DNA of 64,000 bases from Diphasiastrum complanatum. Its lineage: Eukaryota; Streptophyta; Lycopodiopsida; Lycopodiales; Lycopodiaceae. Below the pieces are notes generated by a model. It searched no databases. It had not been told where the DNA came from and saw only the letters and a list, made by a program, of their open reading frames with translations. This document shows positions 34,480-46,437 of this stretch, one piece after another (within the stretch, counting starts at the first letter, position 1; each line of letters starts with the position of its first letter). The position numbers and the translations under genes were made by a program. Location: assembly GCA_029204225.1 (NCBI GenBank), contig CM055113.1, positions 15,979,822 to 16,043,821 of the forward strand, given 5' to 3'.

Positions 34480-36870
34480 GGCAAGTGAAGCGACAATTTC
34501 TAGCTCAAGAATGACAACATATGACGTCTCAAGAGATTGGTTCAAGCATTTTTCTTTGTCACATCATGGCAATTCTATTCATCATGGAGAATCTAGCTCT
34601 CTTAAAATCAAATGCCAATGAACAATCACTATCAAACTCGACTTATCGAAAATGTTTTATATGTTTCAAGTTTGACCAAGAATCTAGTATCAATTAGTCA
34701 AATTGCTGATCAAGGTCATACTATCACATTTGATGCAGAGCAATGCCTTATTCGAAACAACAATTCGAAGATTATGGTCAAAGGTTATAGAGATTATCTA
34801 TACATTAAGACATGAATGTGCACTTGCATCATAAGAAAGATCTTCATCTACAACTTTATCAGACAAGAATATCCTATGGCATCAACACTTATGAGATCTA
34901 TTGTTTATACGTTCTGCAACAATTTTGTTGAAGGCTTAGACATCAACAAGTCATCATAGAAACAGACTTGTGAGACTTGTATTCTTGGCAAGCATGCAAG
35001 GCCAAGATTTCATAAAGGCCAAGCTCATAGAGCTAAAGGCATTTTGGATCTGAAATGATCTATGTGGCCCAATACAAACCCCATCATGTGAAAGATCAAT
35101 GTATTTCATTACATTTATTGACGATTTTTTTCGACGAACCACTATCATGTTCATCAAGAACAAATCAGAAGTATGTATTTGTTTTCAACAATTCAAACGT
35201 CTATCTGAAAATCAAACTGGAGGGAAAATCAAATTCTTATGCACAAATGGAGGGCAAGAGTTCATTTCAAATGCTATGAATGACTTTCTAAGCGAATCAG
35301 AGATTCAGAGACAATATTCTTCGAGCTACAGTCCTCAGCAAAATGGAGTGGCCAAACGAAAGAATCAGATTCTTGTCAAGTCTGCAAGATCCATGCTATT
35401 TGTTGTTAATCTTTTGAATAAATTTTGGGCAGAAGCAATTACAACAACTTGTTACATTCAGAATCGTTGCAGTACCAGGTCGTCAACAACAAAATCCCTG
35501 AGGAGTTTTGGTCAGGTACAAAACCATCCATAGATCATCTACAAGTCTTCGGATGTATTTGTTATGCTCAAGCTCCATTAGATCTAAGGAAGAAATTCGA
35601 CCAATCCAGTACCACGGCTATATTCTTTGGATATCCATTAGATCACAAGGTATACAATCTAGAATCTGGCAAGGCACTTAATAGTAGAGATGTAGTCTTC
35701 CCAGAAAACAAATTTTATGATTTTAAAATAAAAAAAAATGAATTCAGTTCTGGTTCGAATATCAAATTATCGACCACCAATATCGAGGACAACTCTATCT
35801 CAACTACTTCCACTTCTGCACCTTGTCATTCTTCTTCTAATATAGATAAAGATAAAAAACATAATATTTGAAGATCTACTTGAATGACGCATCCACCAGA
35901 GAGGTATGCTCCTCAAGCTTCTAGGTAGTAGTAGAAGAGCCACTTACAATTCATGATATATTATTGAATGCAAACTTTGATATGTGGAAAGTAGCGATGG
36001 ATAGTGAATACAATTCACTAATCAAGAACCAAACCTGGACTCTCGTCGAACCACCAGCCAAAAGGAAGATCATCGATTGCAAGTGGATCTTCAAGAGAAG
36101 GGACAACTTCAATTGCTCGATATCAAATTAGAAGGCAAGATTGGTAGCCAAAGGCTACTCCGAAGTACCAAGAGTTGACTATATAGAGACTTTCAGTCTT
36201 CTAGTCGAACCTTGTTGGAAATTGCAGTAGCTGAAGACCTTGAAGTACATCAGATGGATGTACAAACTACATTTCTGAACGGTTTCATCCATGAAGATAT
36301 CTATATGCAGCAACTTGAAGGTTACATTATTGAAGGTCTAGAAGGTTGAGTCTGTAAGACTCGTTAAGCTCTTTATGGGCTCAAGCAGACACCTAGAGCT
36401 CAACTAGGCACCTAGAGTCTGGTTCAAATGAATCAATAATTATCTTTTGTAGATTGGATTTCATTCAAATGCTCTTGACTCGGATGTGTATTTCAAATGT
36501 GGTCTAAGCTACATCTTTATTGCACTTTATGTGAATGACTATCAGCTTTTAAGCAATTCTATATATCTGTTAGAGATTATTAAGTTGCATTTTTAAGAAA
36601 AATTCGACATGACAGATCTAGGACTAGCTCATTATTTGCTTGGCATTCACATTCTTCATGATCGAACCAAAACGACAATCCTTCTAAACCGACAAAAGTA
36701 TCTACAAAACATTCTGGAGAAATTCAAAATGTTCGAATCAAAGCCAATTGATTCACTTGTGGATTCAGTTTTAAGGATTTCAGATCATTTATGATCAAAT
36801 CCACAAAAGATCTTGGGTTACAAAAGAAGATATCCTACAAATGTCACCAATGTAGAAAAATCGACATCTA
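34480..36870 (+). pseudogene. Decayed Ty1/copia polyprotein (plus strand), protease to RT
   Basis: Order along the strand: protease-flank text (DWFKHFSLSHHGNSIH, near 34540) and ENVLYVSSLTKNLVSISQIA (34640). A pre-integrase LWHQH follows near 34880. The integrase core at 35099-35533 has D in FITFIDDFFRRT. The second Asp is lost (CTNGGQEF), and the Glu is Lys in NGVAKRKNQIL. The post-core region continues at 35425-35871 in another frame. RT is scattered over 36000-36800 (WTLVEPPAKRKIIDCKWIFK, MTDLGLAHYLLGIHIL). Stops are frequent. No intact catalytic triad remains, so it is dead. Confidence 0.85.
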
Positions 36871-37164
36871 CACACAAAATTGTTAGAATAACTAAGTCCG
36901 AGTTTCTCTTACAGTTCATGACTTTCCATGTTTAGCAGCGCTTTTGAGCTTTTTACTGTTTTTGTAATAGTGTGCATAAGTGCCAGCTTAACGACACGCA
37001 TAGTGTAAGTTGGGACACGCATCCCGTAACGGGGATTGAAATGCCATGCAGTGATACCCCACAAGAAATAGACTATGTATATGTACCTTTCAGTCTCCTT
37101 TGTAAATACAATTTAGAAGTGTTCTCCTGAATTGGTGTGTGATCTCTCTTTACTGCTTATCTGA
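36871..37164. other. Junction between two copia elements, possible LTR remnant
   Basis: TGTTAGAATAACTAAG near 36880 could be the start of a 3' LTR of the plus-strand copia. It runs about 280 bp until minus-strand RNase H begins near 37165. No CA end or second copy was found. Confidence 0.3.
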
Positions 37165-40100
37165 AGAAAGTGCGATAGAGGTTTGCTTACGACTGTTCCA
37201 TGAAATAGGACCGCCATTGAAGAAGAATGTAAATCCAGATGTGGACTTACGATGGTCTGCATCTCCTCCCCAACTTGCATCAGAATAACCACTGAGCTGA
37301 TGAAGATTGTCGTTGCTGACATCTCCATAGCAGATGCATTGGTCCATGGTAGCTCAAATATATATCATGACTAGAATAAGAGCCTTCCAATGGGTAATTC
37401 CAGGACTAGCCATGCTGAGTGAGTTGACAACAAAAGAGATATTTGGTCTTGTACAGACCATTGCGTACATGAGAGATCCAAGTATCGATCGATACAAGAT
37501 AATCTCTCATCTGCTCCTCTTCTTGCTTGGTCTAGGGACATTGGTCCTTTGACAAATGCAGGCCTGGATCCATTGGTGAGTGAGCTAATTTACAATTCAT
37601 CAAATTGTATCTGTTAAGAACATTATGAAGATACCTTTGTTGAGTGATATAAATCAATCAATTTTCTCTATCTATGTGGATTTGAATCCCAAGACAGAAG
37701 TGAGCTTCCCCCAGATCAGTCATGTCGAATTCTGAGAACAACATCTGTTTCGAATTCTTGACCATATTGCTATTATTGCTGCAGAGCAATGTATCATCAA
37801 CATACAAGGTGATGATAATGAAGGATTGCTGCACTGACTTTGAATAAATGTTGCAATCAGCAGTGCTTGGTTTAAATCCTTATTCAATGAGGAATGTGTT
37901 GATCCTCTGAAACCAAGCTCTAGCAGACTGTTTCAAGCCGTACAATGCTTTGTGAAGTTTACAAACATGATTCTTCATACCTTCTAGAACGTATCCTTCG
38001 GGCTGGATCATATGGATATCTTTTTGTATTACTCCATTCAGATAGGCTGTTTGTACATCAAGTTGATGTACTTCGAGGTTGGCAGCTGCAGCATAAAATA
38101 GGAGCATTCGGATTGACAAATGTTTGACGACTGGACTACAAAAGTCTCACTGTAGGCGACATTCAGGATCTGAGTAAATCCTCGTGCTACCAGTCTTGCC
38201 TTCCTTCGATCAATTGCTCTGTAAGCATTGTATTTGATCTTAAAGATCCATTTGCAATCAACAATATTGCAGCCAATAGGAGCTTCGACTAACGACCATG
38301 TCTGGTTCTTGATTAGAGAGGAATACTCTCTGTCCATAGCTTCTCTCCAGAGATCAGAGTCTGGTTGGCTAAGTGCCTCTTCGACTGTCATCGGTTCCTG
38401 CATTAAAAGACAAGCAGACTCAGGAGTATACCTTGTGGGCTGTGTGCGCACTCGGCTTGATCTTCTGGGAGGATTCGACTGATGAACCGCTTCTGGGACT
38501 TGTTGTTGGGTAGCAGCAATTTCTTCGTCTGATTCGTTGTCTCGAAGTGGGTCGACGATAGACATGCTTGAGCCAGAAGCTCGAACTGTCGTGTCAATGG
38601 CAGGCGATGAAGATTCTTCTTGAGCAATTTCCTTGCCTTTGAGGTCGATGAACTGATCCTCGATAAAGACTGTGTCCCGGCTATACAAGATTTGCTGGGT
38701 ATCAGGATCGTACAGCTTGTAGGTATTATCAGACGAAGTATATCCAATCAGGATGGTCTTGCCTTGTGTCCTTTGGGATCTGCGCGTAGGCAATGCACCC
38801 AAACACTCTTAGGTTCTTCAAAGAAGGCTTAGAGCCTGTCCACACCTCGTGGGGTGTCTTGTCTATGAGAGCTTTCGTCGAACATCTATTCTGGATATAA
38901 GTTGCAGTGGAGACAGCTTCAACCCAGAACCTCTTGGACAATGATTCATGTGCTAATATACACTTACCAGATTCGACCAGAGTTCAGTTCTTCCTCTCAG
39001 CTAAGCCATTAGACTGAGGACTGTAAGGAGTGATGAGTTGCTGCTCAATGCCTTGGCTTTGGCAGTACTCCTTGAACTCGACAGAGATATATTCTCCATC
39101 GTTATCTGACCTTAGGGCCTTGATTGTCCTTCTAGTCTCCTTTTCTGCATGCTCCTTGAAGATTCTGAAGCAGTTGAAGGCTTCTGATTTTTTCTTTATG
39201 AAATACACCATCGTTCTTCTAGAAAATTCGTCAATAAAGGTTATAAAATACTTGGTATCCTTCAATGAAGGAATTTTCATCGGGCCACAAATATCTGAAT
39301 GTACAACATCTAGCAGTCCTCTAGCAACATGCTGATGGCTTGACTTAAATGGCTTCCTAGTCTATTTACCAACTAGACAGTCTTGATAGACAGGTAGCTC
39401 GACTATTTCGCAAGGATAGTTGAGATCAAGAACAATAGATTGTCTAGACATTCATTGTACAACAGCATAATTTAAATGACCAAGTCTATAATGCCAAAGT
39501 ATACTTTTATTTGATTGAATTGAAGTACTGAGAGCTTGACTAGAGGTAGAAAAGCAATGACTTAATTTATACAAGTATCCATGCCTCTTTTCGAGTGCTA
39601 GGATCTTGCCTATCCTATCAACTACTTTACATTGATCACATTCGAATTCTACTCTGTGTCCTAGATCTGTGATTCTGCTTATAGAGAGAAGATTTGTAAA
39701 CTTAGGTACATACAAAACTTTGGAGAGTAGCTTAGATTGATCATTTGCAAAGCATAATATTACAGTGCCTTCACCTTTAATAGCTTGTGTGCTATTGTCG
39801 CCAAGGTGAACAAATTTTTGGGTACTGTAAGGTATATAGGACTCGAAATAGCCAATTAGGCTAGTCATGTGCTGAGTGGCTCCGGAATCCAGGAACCAAG
39901 AACTGTCGCCAAATGCTCCTTGATGGTTGGTCATGAAGACATCATGATCCGCTTCTTGAATTTACTGTGGAGCTTCTACAGCTGCATTTGCCACTTGATT
40001 CGACTGTCCTCTATTGTTGTTCCTCGCTTGAAGTATTCGGCAGTCTTGAATTTTGTCGTTGTTTCATTTGCAGTATCTGCTAAACAACTTCTTCTTTGTC

Positions 40101-40807
40101 TGCGGATTCGACTGTTCCTTGTGCTGAGCTGGTTTCTGGTCTGGCTTTGATAGCTTCGGGCCTTTCTTCTTCTTCTGCTTTGTCGTGTTCTTGTTGGTGT
40201 ATAAGGCGTGAGAATCTGCTGAGGAACTTGAGGCTTCATTCCTTCGCGTGTCTTCCTGCAACAACATAGTGATGACTCTCAAAAGAGTCAATTCTGGATG
40301 AGTCGTGATGATCATCACCCGGCTGTCGTAAGAACTTGGCAAGCTTGTAAGCAGTTGCATCACTGCGTCTTGATCGTCTATGATAGATCCGACAGCGGCC
40401 ATTTGGCTTAGCAGGTTCCTGAATTGATTAATGTGATTCTGCAAAGAATCACCATTCGTCATCTTGAGGGAGTAGAATTTCTTCTTGAGATGTAGCTTAG
40501 AGGCTATATCTCGCACTTCGTATAGCGTGCTCAAGAGGTCCTAGACTTTTTTTGATGTCTGTGCTTTGAATACATGGCCGATCTGAGTATTTGTGATGTT
40601 GAGGATGATCAACACGAAAGCTTTTCCATCCTTCAGCTTCCATCTGGCAATTACCGTGTTGTCTGCTTTGGGTTTCCCTTCTGAACCTGTAACAACATCG
40701 TACAATTCTTTTGTCATTAGTACAGTTTTCATCTTAAATTTCCACAGATGGTCATTGGCTCCATCAAGCTTGTCCATAAGAGGACTGGCTTTCCCTTGGG
40801 AATCCAT
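37165..40807 (-). pseudogene. Copia B gag-pol
   Basis: Gag starts MDSQGKASPLMDKLDGANDH at 40807. A TAG near 40540 takes the place of a Trp, after which Gag continues to 40064 (YEVRDIASKLHLKKKFYSLK). The protease is at 39934-39452 (SSWFLDSGATQHMTSLIGYF), with the pre-integrase motif ILWHYRLGHLNY. The integrase core at 39280-38984 keeps all three acids: D in FITFIDEFSRR, D in LRSDNDGEYIS and E in NGLAERKN, followed by a stop. The post-core region is at 38941-38729. RT is at 38802-37880 and beyond (LVEAPIGCNIVDCKWIFKIK, YGLKQSARAWFQR), with YVDD near 37800. RNase H is at 37347-37165. There are several stops and shifts, but this is the best preserved copia polyprotein here. Confidence 0.88.
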
Positions 40808-40952
40808 GTGGAAGAATTAGTCTAAGTGATAGGAGAAACTATCAGTGACTTAAGTATGAGAATCTAATACTGAAACATACAGAACAAGAAGACAATTACT
40901 CTATCAGCTAGTAGAGTCTTGTACTGTGGGAGCTAGTCAAGCTATGAATATA

Positions 40953-40964
40953 GCTCTGATACCA
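40953..40964 (-). promoter_or_regulatory. Copia B primer-binding site (tRNA-iMet)
   Basis: The minus strand reads TGGTATCAGAGC directly after the LTR end CCAACA, the normal copia arrangement. Confidence 0.9.
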
Positions 40965-42057
40965 TGTTGGGAGAGAGAGGGAAAAGGGACAATGGATGAT
41001 GAACAACGAACGAGAAAACGAAACTCGAACAAGAAACGAACGAGAAACGAACTCGAACAGAAAATGTTTGTGCGCAGCGGAATGAGTTAAATGACTCTCT
41101 CCCTAAGCATGACTACGCCTATCAAAATGAACAGAACAAATAGTGATAGAAATCATAGTCATTCTAGATTACGTAGCCAAACGTTTAATGGATGAAGCAC
41201 TAGATGAATAATTTGTTGCGAATTGCAAGACAAATTATCGCTCGCAAATGATTCGTGAAGAGCTAGACTGTGCTCAGCTGATAATTAGTCGTGAATGATT
41301 CGCAAAAGACAAGACTAAAAGTTAATCGTCTATTACCAGAAAGAGCAACAAGAAAGATCAGACAGAATGAAGAATAAGCATAGCAATATTGACACAGATC
41401 TAAATGCAGAACAAATGAACTATATCAGATTAAGTATATCAAGTATACAGGGCAATAGTGCGGTAGAGCACAAGACAGTAGCGGACAAAACCGCGTGCCC
41501 TACAAAGCTTATTTCTATCTGTAATGAGGAATCAAAACCTCTTCTCCTAGTCTCTCTTTATCTCTTCATACATTGTTCATCTCCCGTCTCACATCACTGA
41601 ATACACAGATGGTATCCAATATATGTATAGTGTGCAGATGTGAAAGTACAGAGTGGATGTGCTGTTTGTAAGAAGATCGTGGGTGGCTGCAATCGTTGTC
41701 CAATCTGTTAGCGCAACTGCATGGGGTGAGCGTGAAAAGGGTGCGACGTCAGCTAGTACTGAAATGAACGTTGGTGATGACGCAAAAGGGTGCGTCACTC
41801 TTACGGATAGTCTTAGAATTAGATTTACAGGGTGTCTTAGATTTTAGGGCACTTTTGGCATTCAGTAAGGTAGTGTCCCCTTTTCGCCTGTCACCATAAC
41901 CTGTGCAAGAACACAATGTCGCGATTCATTCACATTTTCTTCGTTTGTGCGAATTTGCATGTAAAAATACAGACTGCGTGACAACGTTAGTAAATATGCA
42001 GCATGAATGGAGGCAGATCAAAAATTAGGATTTAGGAGAGTAGGAGTAAATCCAACA
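40965..42057 (-). mobile_element. Copia B 5' LTR
   Basis: It is 1,093 bp long. On the minus strand it runs from TGTTGGATTTACTCC to CTCTCTCTCCCAACA, so the ends are inverted TGTTGG and CCAACA. The outer border is supported by the adjacent copia C sequence, which resumes at 42058 and matches 59198 onward. Confidence 0.85.
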
Positions 42058-44259
42058 TTCTTTAGATTTCAATCTTTACTACTTTACTCGTGACTCTAGT
42101 ATCACACTGATTGTGCTATACGTAGATGATCTCATAATCACATGAAATGATGATAATTTGATTGGTGCAATCAAGAAGGACTTATCTTCTAGTTTTGATA
42201 TGACTGATCTTGGCTTGATGCACTACTGTTTGAGAGTGGAAGTATGGCAAGATTGCAGTAGCATCGCACTAATACAAACAAAGTACGTGAATGAGATTTT
42301 AAAGTGTCTCAAAATGTGCGATAGCAAGCCAGTATCCACACCTGTGGAGGTTGGTAAGAAACTATCTAACCAAGATGAGAGTGCACTAGTTGATACCACT
42401 TTATTTCGTCAATTAGTTGGTTCACTGATTTATCTCACAACTACTCGTCCTGATGTAAGTTATGTTGTAAGCGTTGTAAGTCAATTCATGGCTACTCCTA
42501 GACAGATTCACTAGAAAGCATCAAAGAGAATTCTTCGTTATGTGAATGGCACGTTAACCAATGGATTGTTGTATGAGAGACAACATATTTTACCAGTTTT
42601 ATAGAGCTTTGTTGATTTAGATTGGGCAGGCTATATTGATGATAGTAGATCTACCACAGGTTATGTATTTCATGTTGGTAATGGTGTATTTTTTTGGTCA
42701 AGTAAGAAACAGGACACAATTGCTCTTTCTACTATAGAAGTAGAATACAAAGCACTATGCTCAGCTACGCCGGAAGCAGTTTGGCTAAGAAGAATGTTAG
42801 AAGACATTGGAATTCTGCAGAATAAGCCTATACTGTGATCAGATGTGAGAGCTAGAGCGCTATACAGCTAGCTAAAAATCCTATATTTCATGCATGCACT
42901 AAGCATATAAAAATTAAGTATCATTTCATTAGAAAAAAAAAAATCGTAAAAAAAAAAATTTCCATTTTTTTTCCACGTGGATATCGAATTCCGACAAAAC
43001 AAAAAAATGATTTTATTTTTTTGTTTTTGCCATTTGGACGTCGGATTACAACGTCCACTTGGCCAGGCCGTCGGAATCCGATGTCCACGTGGCAAAAAAA
43101 AAAACCATGAAATTTTTTTTTCCCATTTTTTTTCCACGTGGATATCGAATTCCAACAAAAAGGAAATTCTATTTTTTTTGTTTCGCCACTTCGCCGTTGG
43201 AATCCGACACTTTTTTTTCTTTTTTTCCTTCGAAATCTGATGGATTTTAAATGTGTCGGGATTTCGAGATTGGTAAAAAATAGAAAAAAGCTAAAATCAT
43301 GATATGAATTCTTACTTCAGTGTGGAGATTATGACAAAAACATCAAATATACTATATATGACATATAGTACTACATAGCAATTAACCTCTTACAATTGTT
43401 TCAAACACGCAGAATGAATATTTAGATCAACTATGATTTACAATATTAATCAAGTCACTAATACACTACAAACCCATTCGTTAACTGGTATGAAAACTAG
43501 CATAATTACAACCAAACATACTCCAATCGACAGGAATTCGAAGTGCATACCAAAAATAAATGATTACGGAAAATGACATAGATGAAACGAACTGAAAATA
43601 GATAAAGCCATACCTATTTCAGAGTGCATATGCATGTAGTCGGAAAGTGAAGAAGTTATAGTCATAAATGCTTCAATTGATTCTACTATGTTTGTCACTT
43701 TTCTTTGTCCTTTGCTAGGATAGAACTGCTCTCAACTAGAACAACCATGAGGGCTCTCATTGACAATAAATCAGTGACTTCTCAATGATCGTTGATAGAT
43801 CAACTTTAGACAATAGTTGCAAGCTCACTTTTCATGGTCGTGAAGACTCAGTTAGCTGAGTATGTGATTTGACAACTAGCTTAGTGATGGCTTTCGTTCG
43901 TATCTAATACTCATAGGCGTAGCAAAGGCTTGCAAAGTAGTAGCATGGATGGTCAGATGTATTATAGAGGTAGCAATGTTAATAATCACATCTCTCAACT
44001 CTCTTTTGAAAATCAGCAATAATCCTTCAGTATTTTGGAAGTCAACGTTCAATTCCTCAACAACTATAATGTGATTAAATGGTTAGCTCTCCAAATATCT
44101 TGCAAGGAAAACTGGGTTCTAATTCATAGAGTAGAGATAATTAAGCACCCCATAGCCAAGATATCTCAAGCTTCCAACAGAGATAGTGAGTCAATGGCAC
44201 TCTTCAAAGTTCATTTTGAATTCTGATTTTCAACATAATTGCCATCATACTGAGCACGC
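42058..44259 (+). repeat. Left 2.2-kb flanking repeat (copia C RT-RNase H plus foldback variant)
   Basis: Collinear with 59198-61398 (2,202 and 2,201 bp) with few differences. It contains decayed copia RT with YVDD near 42115 (SSITLIVLYVDDLIIT), RNase H (SFVDLDWAGYIDDSRSTTGY) to about 42930, a CACGTGG-rich block (42945-43270) and then 987 bp homologous to the first part of the array units. It joins the tandem array at 44260. Confidence 0.9.
42108..42930 (+). pseudogene. Copia C RT/RNase H fragment, left copy
   Basis: The RT active site and thumb are open at 42158-42514 (DMTDLGLMHYCL, KPVSTPVEVGKKLSNQD, TTTRPDVSYVVSVVSQFM), ending in a TAG after RQIH. RNase H follows with another TAG before SFVDLDWAG, and a frameshift near 42835. 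The C-terminal AIQLAKNP-type motif is degraded and runs into A/T tracts. It is the same copy type as 58900-60062. Confidence 0.85.
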
Positions 44260-46437
44260 TAAAAAGTAGAAAAAAACTAAAATCATGATACGAATTCTAA
44301 CTTCAGTGTGGAGATTATGACAAGAACATCAAATATACTATATATGGCATATAGTATTACATAGCAATTAACCTCTTACAATCATTTCAAACACGCAGAA
44401 TGAATATTTAGATCAACTATGATTCACAATATTAATCAAGTCACTAATACACTACGAACCCATTCATTAACTGGTATGGAAACTAGCATAAGTGCAACGA
44501 AACAGACTCCAATAGACAGAATTCGAAGTGCATAGGAAAAATAAATGACTACGAAAAATGACATAAATGAAACGAACTGAAAATAGATAAAGCCATACCT
44601 ATTTCTGAGTGCATATGCATGTAGCCGGAAAGCGAAGAAGTGCTAGTCATGAATGCTTCAATTGATTCTAATATGTTTGTCACTTTGCTTTTGCCTTTTG
44701 CTAGGACAGAACTGCTCTCAACTAGAACAACCATGAGGGCTCCCATTGACAATAAATCAGTGACTTCTCAATGGTCGTTTATAGATCAGCTTTAGACAAC
44801 AGTTGCAAGCTCCCTTTTCATGGTCGTGAAGGCTCAGTTAGCCGAGTCTCTGATCTGACAACTAGCTTAATGATGGCTTCCCTTCATATCTAATACTCTA
44901 GTGAAGGCTTGCAAAGTAGTAACAACTATGGTCAGATGTATTATAGAGGTAGCGATTTAATAATCACATCTCTCAACTCTCTTTTGGAAATCAACAATGA
45001 TCCTTCAGTATTTTGAAAGTCAACGTTCAATTTCTCAACGACTATAACGTGATTGAATGGTTAGATGACTCACTCATCTACCAACGATGGTAGGCCAACT
45101 CTCCAAATATCTTGCAAGGAAAGCTGGGTTCTAACTCACAGAGTAGAAATAATTGAGCACCCCATAGCCAAGATATCTCAAGCTTTCAACAGATATAGTG
45201 TGTCAATGACACTCTTCAAAGTTCATTTTGAATTCTGATTTTCAACAGAAATGCCATCATACTGAACACGCTTCACTAGTTTTCTCTAGCTGATATCTCA
45301 TTTTACATGTATCAGGCAACGATGGATTACCCTTTATGCCTCGATGGGGAGTAGCAACAAGAGAGCCATAGTGGATCAATCACTGAGAAAAAGTGGTAGC
45401 TCTACATCTTTGATGGTGGAGTTGTTTATGATCTTCATTCAAAACTCAAGAGCTCTCAGTCTCACACTATTTCACAAAGAACATAACATTAAATCTAAAC
45501 CCTAAAATTTACAAAAAATATAATATTAAATCAAATTTTTCTATCTATATTTTTCTTGCTCTCTCTGTCTCTCACACACATCCTTCTCTTCCTCTCTCAT
45601 TCGCTCATGATCATAAATCACTAAGACACATATTTGTGTTTAACTACACAAAATATACAATACAAAGAAGATAGTGTACAAGAAAAAGTTATTTGAAATT
45701 CGGCAGAATAAGCCTACTGTGATCAGATGTGAGAGCCAGAGTGCTATACAGCTAGCTAAAAATCCTATATTTCATGCATGCACTAGGGATATAAAAATTA
45801 AGTATCATTTCATTAGAAAGAAGTTGTTATCTAATGAAATAGACATAGTGCATTAACACCACAAGAATTGTCGCAATTTTCGACGAGATTTCTAACTTGA
45901 AATCGCGTTTTAATTTTTTTTTTGAATCGACATGGGCGTCGAAAAACACGTCGCAATAAGGTCATCAAAATATGTCACATTTAAAATCCGTTGAAATCCG
46001 ATGCCAAGCCCAAAATCGACAACCGGTCGGTAAAAACATTCTTCCGACAACCGGCCACGTGGACGTCGGAATCCGATGTCCACGTGGAAAAAAAAAACAA
46101 AACTTGAAATTTTTCTTTCTGCCACGTGCACGTCAAAATCTGCCGTCCACGTGAAAAAAAAAATTTGAAAAAAAAAATTTCCTTTTTCTTCGCCACGTGG
46201 ACGTCCACGTGGAAAAATAAAATTTGAAAAAAAAAATTTACTTTTTTTTTTATCTGCCACGTGGATGTGGGATTACGACGTCCATGTCCTGTTTTTTTTT
46301 TTTCCACGTGGATATCGGAATTCGACAAAAAAAACATTCCATTTTTTTGTTTTGCCACGTGGCCGTCGGAATTCGACACTTTTTTTGTTTCCTTCGAAAT
46401 CTGATGGATTTTAAATGTGTCGGGATTTCAACACTGC
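44260..46437 (+). repeat. Array unit 1
   Basis: Begins at the junction with the left flanking repeat (GAGCACGC then TAAAAAGTAG). The exon-like frame is on the minus strand at 44752-44549, the RNase H scrap at 45674-45856 and the foldback at 45961-46436. Confidence 0.93.
45961..46436. repeat. Foldback block with nested CACGTG palindromes (unit 1 example)
   Basis: The left end (CACATTTAAAATCCGTTG) and the right end (GATGGATTTTAAATGTG) are inverted copies of each other over about 35-40 bp. Between them runs a series of CCACGTGG or CACGTG words separated by A-runs and T-runs, several paired as CCACGTGGACGTC with GATGTCCACGTGG. CACGTG is the plant G-box, bound by bZIP and bHLH factors. Equivalent blocks lie near 48141, 50320, 52505, 54687 and 56868, with shorter versions at 42960 and 60095. 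Confidence 0.8.

Larger units (their letters stand above)
37165..42057 (-). mobile_element. Copia B element, minus strand, truncated at its 3' end
   Basis: On the minus strand it comprises a complete 5' LTR (42057-40965), a tRNA-iMet PBS, gag, protease, integrase and RT, and RNase H cut after GPISWNSRKQTSIALSS at about 37165. The 3' LTR is missing. The left edge of its LTR lies exactly inside another copia (42058), so it inserted there. It shares its integrase region with the scrap at 16290-16622. Confidence 0.85.

Noticed and set aside
42868-43250. Phe/Lys-rich open frames on both strands with repeated RGRP or HVD words
   Set aside because: They are translations of A/T runs and CACGTGGACGTC palindromes in the foldback blocks, here and in every array unit. 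Both strands read alike because the DNA is palindromic, so they are not proteins.
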